Shown here piece after piece: positions 50,763-58,626 of a stretch of 64,000 nucleotides of DNA. Where the stretch lies: positions 1 to 64,000 of the forward strand of contig CAJQQE010000033.1 of NCBI GenBank assembly GCA_905480395.1. Reading direction: 5' to 3'. Numbering within the stretch: position 1 is the stretch's first letter; each line of letters opens with the position of its first letter. The position numbers and the translations under genes were made by a program. The DNA is from an uncultured Phycisphaerales bacterium. GTDB taxonomy: Bacteria; Planctomycetota; Phycisphaerae; Phycisphaerales; SM1A02. The notes under the pieces were generated by a model that had not been told where the DNA came from, did not search any database, and was given only the letters and a program-made list of their open reading frames with translations.

Positions 50763-51472
50763 GCCAAATCCACGTCAACCAGAACGACCGAAGCGCCCTC
50801 GACCTCGCGACCTCCTTCCTCGACCAACTTCGAACCCGGCGGAGCGTTCGTACCTTCAGTGACCGCGCGGTGCCGCAGGACGTCATCGAGACGCTGATCG
50901 CCACTGCCGGAACCGCCCCAAGTGGCGCGAACAAACAACCTTGGCGATTCGTCGCCGTGCAAGACGCCGAATTGAAGCGGCGTATCCGAGTGGCCGCCGA
51001 GCTGGAGGAAACGAAACTCTACGAATCTCGCGCGAACGAAGCATGGCTCAAGGACCTCGCGCCCCTCGGTACAAACTCGAACAAGCCGTTTCTGGAACAA
51101 GCCCCCTGGCTGGTCGTGGTGTTCAAACTCACTCGGGACGACATGCCGGATCGAGAAACCGATCAGGTCTACTACGTCAACGAATCGGTCGGAATCGCCA
51201 CCGGCATGTTTCTGGCCGCAGCTCAGATCGCCGGACTCTCAACGCTGACCCACACGCCGAGTCCGATGAAGTTTCTCGGCGAATTGCTGGGACGCCCGGA
51301 CCACGAGCGAGCCTACATGGTGATACCCGTCGGCTACCCGGCGGAAGATGCCAAGAGCCCTGACCTCGAGCGAAAATCGCTCGACCAAATCATGGTCGTG
51401 GACGCGGGACATCGGCCCAACGCGAATGATTCGACTCGATCTCTCCCGTCGTCGATGGCGCCGCGTTCCTGA
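50759..51472 (+). CDS. Iodotyrosine-deiodinase-like nitroreductase-fold flavoprotein
   Basis: 237 aa. Nitroreductase-fold FMN motifs: RTRRSVRTFSDRAVP and AGTAPSGANKQPWRF. The central part matches the iodotyrosine deiodinase (IYD) subgroup: EETKLYESRANEAWLKDL, LGTNSNKPFLEQAPWLVVVF, LTHTPSPMKFLGELLGRPDH and IPVGYPAEDAKSPDLERKSL. The Glu-Tyr-Lys set that contacts the amino-acid part of halotyrosine in IYD is present (E and Y in EETKLYE, K in NKPFLE). Reductive dehalogenation of halotyrosine is a plausible reaction. The start is GTG at 50759. The last 27 codons overlap the convergent gene. Confidence 0.82.
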   Translation: MSQIHVNQNDRSALDLATSFLDQLRTRRSVRTFSDRAVPQDVIETLIATAGTAPSGANKQPWRFVAVQDAELKRRIRVAAELEETKLYESRANEAWLKDLAPLGTNSNKPFLEQAPWLVVVFKLTRDDMPDRETDQVYYVNESVGIATGMFLAAAQIAGLSTLTHTPSPMKFLGELLGRPDHERAYMVIPVGYPAEDAKSPDLERKSLDQIMVVDAGHRPNANDSTRSLPSSMAPRS

Positions 51473-52412
51473 GCCCACGCCGTTTGATCGCGTTGGTGAA
51501 CGACGCTGCCAGTGATCGCATGCGATCACGTCGATACGACGGATCTGCAAAGAAACGGGACGGCGCCGATGACGCGGCCCGATCGGTGATTCCGGTCGGT
51601 TGGTTCGTCGATTTGGCCAGCGGGCGCGGTTCCACCAGATTCTCATCGGACTCAGTCACGTGACTGGGCCTGGCAACCGCGGCGACTCGATATCCGGCGC
51701 CATATCCAAATCGCCCGAGACGATCGCCCGGTGTGGCCGTCACGACCCATGCTTCATCTGGTGCCACCCGTGGTGCGAACCCTTCAGCGGGCGATGGTCC
51801 GCGGCCTGGATCGAGGGGATCAACTGGAAGAAGACGTCCATGCCCAACCTCGCCGGCGAGTGGCACGCCACCGATCACGAAGGTTGTGGAGGCCGGAATA
51901 TCTGGCATCAGGCCTTCCTTGCTTTGCATGTAAATCGATTGTTGGAACGTCGCCACCAGCCCACCGTCGGCCCGCATGAACCCACCGCCGGGCCGCTCGA
52001 AACACTGTCGATATCCGCTTGGCAACTGCAGTCCTAGATTGATCCATCGCATCCCGCCATCGAGTGGTCCGCGATCAGCAATTCCCTGCTCGACGGGCTT
52101 GAGATCAAGTGACAGAACCTGATCTGGCTGATATCGCCGAGGCGATGATGACGATGATGGCGATGATGACGATGATGACGAGGATCGACCCGTTGCCTTC
52201 GAATTGGGCATGGCCCCCAAGTAACGAGGCGCCGTCTCATCGGATGACGGCGTGGGTCCAGGGTCGGCGGCCGGCGGGCTCTGCTGGCCTCGCCCATGCA
52301 CGGTCGGGATCAGAACCCCGGCGGTGAGAATCGCTGAGAAGAAGACCAAGCACCGCGGCCGGATCGATGGGATGGGAGATTCGTTGATCACACTCTCATC
52401 ATCGGCCCGCAT
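51390..52412 (-). CDS. Exported hypothetical protein with polyserine linker
   Basis: About 340 aa from the ATG near 52412. Signal segment CLVFFSAILTAGVLIPTVHG, then a low-complexity linker including eight and five consecutive Ser, encoded by GAT/GAC-type trinucleotide repeats. The central domain (about 105-260) has GGMRWINLGLQLPSGYRQCF, DGGLVATFQQSIYMQSKEGL and DEAWVVTATPGDRLGRFGYG. No family recognised. The C-terminal 80 residues are basic and probably disordered, and overlap the convergent flavoprotein gene by 83 bp. Confidence 0.6.
   Translation of the reverse strand: MRADDESVINESPIPSIRPRCLVFFSAILTAGVLIPTVHGRGQQSPPAADPGPTPSSDETAPRYLGAMPNSKATGRSSSSSSSSPSSSSSPRRYQPDQVLSLDLKPVEQGIADRGPLDGGMRWINLGLQLPSGYRQCFERPGGGFMRADGGLVATFQQSIYMQSKEGLMPDIPASTTFVIGGVPLAGEVGHGRLLPVDPLDPGRGPSPAEGFAPRVAPDEAWVVTATPGDRLGRFGYGAGYRVAAVARPSHVTESDENLVEPRPLAKSTNQPTGITDRAASSAPSRFFADPSYRRDRMRSLAASFTNAIKRRGLRNAAPSTTGEIESNHSRWADVPRPRP
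52143..52184. repeat. Trinucleotide-like GATGATGAC repeat (polyserine-encoding)
   Basis: A run of GATGATGAC and GATGATGGC units with few changes. On the minus strand it reads as Ser codons in the polyserine linker. A likely length-variable site. Confidence 0.75.
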
Positions 52413-52461
52413 CCGGTAGCCACTCAAGTCAGATCGCAAGCGGTTGCCAAGCTCTCCGCCA

Positions 52462-53259
52462 TCAACCCCCCGAGGGCTGCCAGGAGAGGATGCGGCTGGA
52501 TTCAACGGGCATCTGGTGGCGAATTCCCTCCGTGTCGACGATCCCCAAATGCTCCAGAGGCGCGAGCGACTCAAGGGTGCCGACGACTCGCCGGTCGCCG
52601 GATTCCACCTCGACCCGGCACCCCGTCGGAGCATGTTCAGCCGAGAATCGGGCGGCGATCTCCGCCGGCTCCCAATCGAGGGCTTCGGAGATGCGAGCCG
52701 GAAGCGCCTCGAGCAGGTCGATCCGACGAGTGGTCACCCCGGGCGCGAGTTCCTCAATCGCCATGGCGTGAATCCCCGGGGGCCAGGTTCTGCGGTGCAC
52801 GTTGACTCCGATGCCGATCACGGCGATTCCATCGGTTGCCTCGACCAGGATGCCGGCGATCTTTGCCCCGCTCGCGACCTCGACGACGTCATTGGGAAAT
52901 TTCATTCCCAGCGATGGCCTCACGTCTGGAGGAATCGCGGCACGAATCACCTCTAACACCGCGAGCCCCGAGGCCAGCGAAAGCGTCGCCGGATCCTGCA
53001 TCGAAACCGCGAGACTGATCGCGATACCGGCGCCTTCATCGTCGATCCAGATTCGACCAAGTCGACCGCGACCAGCCGACTGACGGCCGGCTGTCACGAC
53101 CGCGCCTCGGCCTGCCATCCGCGCGACATCCTGCGTCGAGTCACATTTTGCGAGCACTCGGACCAAACTCGCGTCGAATCTGGTTTCTCGACACGAAGCC
53201 TCCAGTCGACAAGGCCAGTCGGCGATCTCGGCAAGTATCTTCGGGCCGAGATCGCTCAT
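52462..53259 (-). CDS. birA: Biotin--[acetyl-CoA carboxylase] ligase
   Basis: 265 aa, mono-functional type without the DNA-binding domain. The biotin/ATP loop is GRQSAGRGRLGRIW; the substrate-site motif is MKFPNDVV (usually KWPND), followed by KIAGILVEA and IGIGVNVH. It forms biotinyl-AMP and biotinylates the carboxylase carrier protein. The C-terminal SH3-like domain is present (about 215-262). The ATG overlaps the nadC stop by 4 bp. Confidence 0.93.
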   Translation of the reverse strand: MSDLGPKILAEIADWPCRLEASCRETRFDASLVRVLAKCDSTQDVARMAGRGAVVTAGRQSAGRGRLGRIWIDDEGAGIAISLAVSMQDPATLSLASGLAVLEVIRAAIPPDVRPSLGMKFPNDVVEVASGAKIAGILVEATDGIAVIGIGVNVHRRTWPPGIHAMAIEELAPGVTTRRIDLLEALPARISEALDWEPAEIAARFSAEHAPTGCRVEVESGDRRVVGTLESLAPLEHLGIVDTEGIRHQMPVESSRILSWQPSGG

Positions 53260-54233
53260 TCGATGTCGAGGCCGAAGTCGATCTGAACCGCAGAGTGGGT
53301 GATGGCGCCGACCGCGATCCGATCAACCCCGGTCTCCGCGACGGCGCGAACCGTCTCGAGTGTGATCCCGCCGGAAGCTTCGAGACAGAGGCCTCGTCGG
53401 CGCTGATTCCTCGCTTCGACGGCTTCCCGCATCGTGGCGAGTTCCATGTTGTCCAACAGCACGATGTCGATGATCCCGGACGGAAGTCCAAGAATGGCGT
53501 CGAGTTGCTCAAGCCGATCGACCTCGATCTCGATGAATCGCGGACGCATCTGTTCCCGGCATGCCATGGCCGCCGCCTCAATCGCGTCGACGTAGTCGTC
53601 TCCCAGTCCGGCAATGTGGTTGTCTTTCACCAATACCGCGTCGTAGAGGCCAATGCGATGGAGCACGCCGCCACCGGACCGAACCGCATATTTCTCGATC
53701 TTCCGAAGGCCGGGCGTCGTCTTTCGGGTATCCACGATCACCGCGCCGGTCCCCGTCACGGCGTCCACGAAGCGCGCGGTCATGGTCGCCACGCCCGAAG
53801 CACGCCCCAGCAGATTGAGCAACGTGCGTTCCACCGGGAGGATCGCGGCCAGTGGGCCACGAAACTCCATCACCCGCGTTCCAGGTTCGACTCGATCACC
53901 ATCGACGGCGAGTGGCTCAGATTCGATGGTCCCCGCGGCCCGCGACGCAATACGGCGAACGATGGGAAGACCGCAGAGAACACCGTGTTGGCGGGACCTG
54001 AGTTCGGCCCGAACCTGGACATCGGGGCTGATGAATGCCGAAGTCGTGAGATCCCCAACTTCCCCAAAATCTTCGGCGAGCCATTGGTCGATCGCGGGAT
54101 CAAGCCCCGGTGAGACGAGGTGGTCGAACAAATCACCTAGCTGACAGTCACCGTATGGCTCCAATCGGTTGTTTTGTTGATCTGTCACGTCGTTGGAATC
54201 CCGAGCAATTGAAGGAGTACCCATTTTGGGCAT
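53256..54233 (-). CDS. nadC: Nicotinate-nucleotide pyrophosphorylase (carboxylating)
   Basis: 325 aa. Converts quinolinate and PRPP to nicotinate mononucleotide. Motifs: EDFGEVGDLTTSAFI near the N-terminus, TLLNLLGRASGVATMTARFV, DTRKTTPGLRKIEKYAVRSG, HRIGLYDAVLVKDNHI, IEIEVDRLEQLDAIL and LEASGGITLETVRAVAETGV. The start is the ATG at 54233; TAGGTT lies 8 nt upstream and no Shine-Dalgarno is visible. It heads the nadC-birA pair, two cofactor genes. Confidence 0.95.
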   Translation of the reverse strand: MPKMGTPSIARDSNDVTDQQNNRLEPYGDCQLGDLFDHLVSPGLDPAIDQWLAEDFGEVGDLTTSAFISPDVQVRAELRSRQHGVLCGLPIVRRIASRAAGTIESEPLAVDGDRVEPGTRVMEFRGPLAAILPVERTLLNLLGRASGVATMTARFVDAVTGTGAVIVDTRKTTPGLRKIEKYAVRSGGGVLHRIGLYDAVLVKDNHIAGLGDDYVDAIEAAAMACREQMRPRFIEIEVDRLEQLDAILGLPSGIIDIVLLDNMELATMREAVEARNQRRRGLCLEASGGITLETVRAVAETGVDRIAVGAITHSAVQIDFGLDIE

Positions 54234-54241
54234 TCGAAAGG

Positions 54242-54247
54242 AACCTA
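54242..54247 (-). promoter_or_regulatory. -10-like hexamer for nadC
   Basis: TAGGTT on the minus strand, 8 nt before the nadC ATG. Confidence 0.35.
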
Positions 54248-54340
54248 TTCAGGGGCGTGCGGTGATCGAGTGGCCATCGTACGATCGAAATGGATCGCTC
54301 ACGTGGCCTTTTCGGGCCTCGTTCCCGCAAAGGAGATTAG

Positions 54341-54748
54341 ATGACCATCTTCCAGAAAATTCTCGATGGCGAGATCCCCTGCCACCGGGTCTACGAGGAC
54401 GATCACGTCCTCGCCTTCCTCGACGTCTCGCCGCTGAGTCGAGGTCACGTCCTGGTGATCCCGAAAGAAGCCCGGGCCACGCTGGGCGAACTCTCGGATC
54501 AATCCGCCGCCGCGATCGGGCGGGTGCTTCCTCGGCTCTGCCGGGCGATCTGCGCCGCCACGGGGGCCACCGACTACAACGTTCTTCAGAACAACGGGTC
54601 GGCCGCCCATCAAGCAGTCATGCACGTGCACTTCCACATCATTCCTCGGATGAACGAGCAGGGACTCGGGATTAACTGGTCCGCCGGAAGCCTGGAAAAG
54701 GACGCCGCTGAACTGGCGGCGTCCATCACCACGGCGACGACTGCATGA
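54341..54748 (+). CDS. HIT-family nucleotide hydrolase/transferase
   Basis: 135 aa. The histidine triad is HVHFHIIPR with H95, H97 and H99. The N-terminus FQKILDGEIPCHRVYEDDHV and the SPLSRGHVLVIPKEA segment are typical Hint/HinT type. The reaction in relatives is hydrolysis of AMP-linked compounds. AAGGAG lies five bases before the ATG, one of the best Shine-Dalgarno sites in the window. It stands alone. Confidence 0.93.
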   Translation: MTIFQKILDGEIPCHRVYEDDHVLAFLDVSPLSRGHVLVIPKEARATLGELSDQSAAAIGRVLPRLCRAICAATGATDYNVLQNNGSAAHQAVMHVHFHIIPRMNEQGLGINWSAGSLEKDAAELAASITTATTA

Positions 54749-54782
54749 CTTGATGACCGGCTGACCGACCAATCGACGACCC

Positions 54783-55664
54783 TCATTCCCCCACGAACCT
54801 GAGCAACCCCCACCGCTCTGGGACATGCATGTTGATCTCCCATTGCGGCGTCCAGGTCCAGTTGTACTCGGGACGGCCTTCGATCTTCCGATAGGCCGCA
54901 TCGACCACTTCCAGATCCCATTCGACCCGAGAGAAGTTGATCCGCCACGTCTCACCGATGCGGGGGCTGATATTCCGTTGGTGTTCTGTGATCGGGGGCA
55001 GTGACCAACGCGTCCCGTCAGCACGGGTCGAGGGCGGCTTCAGATCGGCAAAGGGAATCGCCAGCTCGACGGTCCAACCGCGATCTCGATCAGCTGGATC
55101 GTTGATGGTCCCATCGGTGTGAATCGCAAACTTCAGATTCGAGGTGTCCCAGCCATGCTCGGCAGGACCGCCCGATCGGTAGGGACGATGCAGGAAGAGA
55201 TCGAAGATCGTGCCCAGCACGTTGATCTCAATCTCGTAGTACTCGTTTCCATCACCATCCGGATCGATAAACACCTCGAAGTCGTGCTCATGGAAGACGA
55301 TCATGTCCCGTTGGTCGTAGGTAGCCCAGAGGTCAGGCTCCTCCATCGTGCAGCCAACGTAGAGATGAGTCTCATCCCACAGCATCTTGACCCGGGTCCG
55401 AAACTTGGGATCTGGCCGTTCGGCCCCTTCGATATCCCGAAATTCCTCGGTCCAGGAGGCAAGGCGCCAGATGCCTGCGTTGAGATCTCCTGCGAATTCC
55501 GGGGGGCTCGGTGCCCGAACGCAGGCGTACTCCAGCGGCGGATGTTCCACGACGACGGTGGGGCTCGCGATAGAAGATGGCGGACCTGAGCAGGCCGTTC
55601 CCAAGAGGGCCACCAGCGTCAGGAGACCTCCCAAGATTGGACGGATTTGTTGTTGGTTCGGCAT
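54783..55664 (-). CDS. CBM9-like (DOMON-type) lipoprotein
   Basis: 293 aa from the ATG at 55664. A lipoprotein signal ends LLGTACSG. The mature part is one carbohydrate-binding family 9-like domain: DLNAGIWRLASWTEEFRDIE, RVKMLWDETHLYVGCTMEEP, HDFEVFIDPDGDGNEYYEIE, WTVELAIPFADL, and GETWRINFSRVEWDLEVVDA. CBM9 domains bind sugars or haem-like ligands in related proteins. It is likely exposed on a membrane; no partner gene adjoins it. Confidence 0.8.
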   Translation of the reverse strand: MPNQQQIRPILGGLLTLVALLGTACSGPPSSIASPTVVVEHPPLEYACVRAPSPPEFAGDLNAGIWRLASWTEEFRDIEGAERPDPKFRTRVKMLWDETHLYVGCTMEEPDLWATYDQRDMIVFHEHDFEVFIDPDGDGNEYYEIEINVLGTIFDLFLHRPYRSGGPAEHGWDTSNLKFAIHTDGTINDPADRDRGWTVELAIPFADLKPPSTRADGTRWSLPPITEHQRNISPRIGETWRINFSRVEWDLEVVDAAYRKIEGRPEYNWTWTPQWEINMHVPERWGLLRFVGE

Positions 55665-56069
55665 TGCCGCACGGTAACCCACCGCAACGTGCCATGCGAT
55701 GGCAAGACCCGTTGGTTTTCTTCGTGACGGAACCTCATGTGAATACAGTACTTACGGACTTCTCGCGATCAAAGAAAGCGAATCGTCCTTGCATTTCCAA
55801 GAGCGGAGGCCATGATTGGAGCGGACTTCTTGACACTCACCGCCCCGACTCCGGGGTGGTTGGGCTCTTGAGGTGACGAGTGAGGAAAAAGGGAAATCTT
55901 GGCGTTGATCAGCGGTCTGGAGTGAGGGCTTCAGACTGAAGGATCCGATGCGATCGGTTTGGGAACCCGTCGTGCCGTCCGGCTGATCAGAAGTCCGAAT
56001 CTGAATATTCGGTCGACAGACGTCATTTGGTTCTCTTTTCCCGCCCGCTCCTCGACCATCGGAAGTCCC
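55665..56069. other. Intergenic region without recognised genes
   Basis: About 400 bp upstream of the CBM9-like lipoprotein. Codon patterns do not support a gene in either strand. I see no strong hairpin or repeat. Confidence 0.5.
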
Positions 56070-56498
56070 TTGAACTCGAACGCTGACCCGAATCACGACC
56101 AATCATTCATGCATGATCATGATGGAATCTGTTCACCCTCGTCCACCACGGTCGAGCCGTGGCACAACGACCCTCCGCCCGCTGGAAATCTGGATCCAGA
56201 GTTGGCACGCTTTATCGAGCCACTCGATTCTCGAGTTCGCGAGATGGCTCGACCTTCGAGCATCTTGGCCGCCCTTCAGGCAGAGAAACTGGTCAAGACC
56301 TGCGATTTTGCCGACACATCGATGCTCAAGGGCCTTCGAATCGTCGGGCAGATTCCAGGTGGGCTCGACCGCCCGCAGCCGAGTCGACCATCCCGTGACC
56401 AAGGAGAAGAGTCCATGGACACCTGCCAGATTGAAACGACTCGGAGGTCGACCACCAGTCGGGCTTGGATGATTCTGAGACCAGCTTCAAACAAGTAA
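56070..56498 (+). CDS. Possible small hypothetical protein
   Basis: Up to 142 aa from a TTG at 56070 (GGAAG four bases upstream) or 129 aa from an ATG at 56109. The central part looks protein-like (LDPELARFIEPLDSRVREMA, SSILAALQAEKLVKTCDFAD), with third-base GC bias in this frame; the last 40 residues are Arg/Ser-rich. Its stop is 27 bp before a strong plus-strand terminator, the main reason to accept a gene here. No family recognised. Confidence 0.35.
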   Translation: MNSNADPNHDQSFMHDHDGICSPSSTTVEPWHNDPPPAGNLDPELARFIEPLDSRVREMARPSSILAALQAEKLVKTCDFADTSMLKGLRIVGQIPGGLDRPQPSRPSRDQGEESMDTCQIETTRRSTTSRAWMILRPASNK

Positions 56499-56524
56499 CC
56501 CACTGAGCGGCAAACGAGCCGACG

Positions 56525-56559
56525 AGACGCCCGTTTTCGAATGGGCGTCTTCCTTTTTT
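56525..56559 (+). terminator. Strong intrinsic terminator
   Basis: AGACGCCC (56525-56532) pairs with GGGCGTCT (56543-56550) around a 10-nt loop, followed by TCCTTTTTT. It implies plus-strand transcription of the stretch just upstream. Confidence 0.8.
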
Positions 56560-56879
56560 GTACCAACCGGTCGGCGTTGCTTCCATTGCACGGCACGTTG
56601 CGTGGGACTTGGAACGTCAGCTTGCCCCAGTCAGACTCCGAAATCAAGCCATGACCTATGGCCGCTGCAGGCGCCCGGAAATGCACCCGCACACCCGCCC
56701 TTCACCGTTGACCTTGCGGGTCCCCAGCCGCCGACTTTCAAGGGCTTCCAGCCAGTCATCACAATCACCTCAACCCAAATCCGAACGCCCCTCCTCCTTT
56801 GAGCGGCTCGAGTAACTTCTAGCCGACGCATCGTGACGTGACGACCCGAATCACAAGTTCAGGCCGCCAAACAAAATAA
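56560..56879. other. Intergenic region without recognised genes
   Basis: About 320 bp between two terminators. Short frames exist on both strands but none has a ribosome site or a consistent codon bias. Confidence 0.5.
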
Positions 56880-56882
56880 GAC

Positions 56883-56918
56883 AACCCCTCGGCTGCAGAA
56901 GCAGCCAAGGGGTTGGAA
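56883..56918 (-). terminator. Terminator of the PEP-CTERM-like gene
   Basis: CAACCCCT-C-GGCTGC and GCAGCC-A-AGGGGTTG pair around AGAA with one mismatch. On the minus strand GTCTTATTTTGTTT follows, a usable U-tract. Confidence 0.75.
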
Positions 56919-56959
56919 GGTCCTTATTGACCTAAGCCTACGAACTGATCCTGATGGGA

Positions 56960-57652
56960 TCAGCCGTTGCGTCGACGTCGACCGGCAAGACCGGCGAGAC
57001 CGAGCAGGGCGAGGGCGCCCGGGGCGGGAACATTGACAATGAAACCGGCCTGCTGGCCGGGAGTGCCAAGACCCTGGTTCCAAGTGACTTCGAGCGTCGA
57101 ACCAGTGAGGTCGAAGCTGCCGTCGTAGGCGAAGCGGCCGACGAACACACCGAGGCCAGCGGCACCATTGCCAACAGCGCCGTTGAGGCTCGGGGGGCTA
57201 CCGTTGTACCAACCGGCGAGGTCGCCGGGGTATGCAGCACCGTTGCCACCAAAGTTCGGGTCAAGACCCGTACCGGAGCCGGCACCAGGTGCCTGAGCAG
57301 GCTCGAGGTCAAAGCCCATGCCGCCGATGGTGACGAACGAATCCGCGTAGCGAAGAGCTTCGGTGTCGAAGATCGAACCGAGGTTGGTGGGGGTCCAGCC
57401 AACGCCGGTCGCGCTCTGGAAGTAGTTGACCTGACCATCGAAAGCCATGTTCAAGTTGTAGACATTGAGTGCGACATCTGCAGCATCGTTGCTGGTCAGG
57501 TAGAGGTCCTTCACGTCAACCGTCACCATCGCTCCACCGAAGTCTTCGGCGGTGACGACGTAATCGACGGTCACAGCGCCGGTGATCTCGGCGGATGCAC
57601 CAGCGGCAATGATGGTGGCGACACTGGCGCCAATAATGAGTGAACTTCGCAT
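56960..57652 (-). CDS. Secreted protein with PEP-CTERM-like C-terminus (paralogue A)
   Basis: 230 aa from the ATG at 57652, with AAGGAG about ten bases upstream. Signal peptide (LIIGASVATIIAAGASAEIT). The mature part is beta-rich: DLYLTSNDAADVALNVYNLN, FDTEALRYADSFVTIGG. The C-terminus is VPAPGALALLGLAGLAGRRRR: a Pro motif, a hydrophobic helix and a basic tail, the pattern of exosortase-sorted PEP-CTERM proteins in planctomycetes, with VPAP in place of PEP. It is a paralogue of the gene at 58627. No exosortase gene is in the window. Confidence 0.82.
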   Translation of the reverse strand: MRSSLIIGASVATIIAAGASAEITGAVTVDYVVTAEDFGGAMVTVDVKDLYLTSNDAADVALNVYNLNMAFDGQVNYFQSATGVGWTPTNLGSIFDTEALRYADSFVTIGGMGFDLEPAQAPGAGSGTGLDPNFGGNGAAYPGDLAGWYNGSPPSLNGAVGNGAAGLGVFVGRFAYDGSFDLTGSTLEVTWNQGLGTPGQQAGFIVNVPAPGALALLGLAGLAGRRRRNG

Positions 57653-58324
57653 TTCTATACTTCTCCTTAAGAAGATATTGGGAACAAATTCTGCCACGAG
57701 GAACTTAAAAGAGGGGAGTCGTGGCTTCACCCCTGGCCAGAGATTTCCCCCGGAATAGAACCAAGTTTGAAAGTGGTTTCAATCGGAGAGGCAGAACCAA
57801 CCGACCAAATCCGAATCCTCGTTCTCACAAAAGAGCGAGGATCCTCTTTCAACTCAACTGATTCCTTTGCACCGAGACGTTTCCGAAGATCAGTCCCAAA
57901 GATCAAGAATCAGATCGACTTCTTCTTCTGATTTGCGGGAGGGCACTTCTCGCAAGGTCGAAGACGCGGCCGATTTCCGTCAACTCCGTCACCGGTGATC
58001 AAGACGGTTTTGGAGTCAGGTCCATCCTCTACTTTCTGAATTCAAAATCAAGACTTCTCTCCCAGACTCGCTGAAAATAAACCAGATTCCCGAGTCGACT
58101 TCATAGGTTATAGGACTATATGGCTTCGCCAAGTCCCCCGCGAGCCTCCTCTTATTGACCCATGAGGGCTATCTCACCCGAAAAAGCCAAAATACAGCTG
58201 CGTCGCGATTTATCGGACTGCTACTCAAAAGGGCTCAGAAGCCGACGATGCTCGCGGGCTTCGAGTTCTCTTGTGACGACGCCGTCAGTCGAGCGGGAAG
58301 CCTGAAGATCCAGCGCGACCGAAT
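57653..58324. other. Long AT-richer intergenic region
   Basis: About 670 bp. It holds the promoter region of paralogue A. ATCCTCG (57815-57821) and CGAGGAT (57836-57842) form a hairpin; otherwise I see no gene. Base composition is visibly less GC-rich than its neighbours, especially 57840-58110. Confidence 0.55.
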
Positions 58325-58520
58325 GAGAGAACCGCTTGGGCGGCAAGCCACGCCACCGGGACCCGGAACGGTGAACGACTGACGTCGTCCCGTCCCACCT
58401 GCTCGCAGATTGCGATGAGTGAGGATTCACCACCGTACTCACCGCAGATCCCGAGCTTCAACTTCGGCTTCCTGCAGTCGTTGCACGCGATGCCCATGAG
58501 CCGGCCCATTTCACCGAGTT
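58325..58520 (-). pseudogene. Decayed duplicate of the ppdK 3' end
   Basis: On the minus strand this encodes GRLMGIACNDCRKPKLKLGI, CGEYGGESSLIAICEQVGRD and DVSRSPFRVPVAWLAAQAVL, clearly homologous to the C-terminus of the intact pyruvate phosphate dikinase at 59454 (GRLVEIACQEGRMTKPKLKL and so on). DNA identity is high by eye over about 190 bp, with small indels. The TGA stop of ppdK reads TCA here, and the rest of the 2.7-kb gene is missing. It lies between the two PEP-CTERM-like paralogues and is not functional. Confidence 0.85.
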
Positions 58521-58626
58521 TGTCCTGGACTTGACGGCCCTATGCAAAACAATAGGAACGGAGGGCTCGAGACCGTTCCGCCGAACACCGTTTCTGGAGA
58601 TTTCACCATTGACCCCGAAGATCTCG

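Noticed and set aside
58325-58520. A functional small gene at the ppdK remnant
   Set aside because: The frame reads a C-terminal piece of the dikinase barrel with a lost stop and substituted conserved residues, so it cannot fold or act alone.
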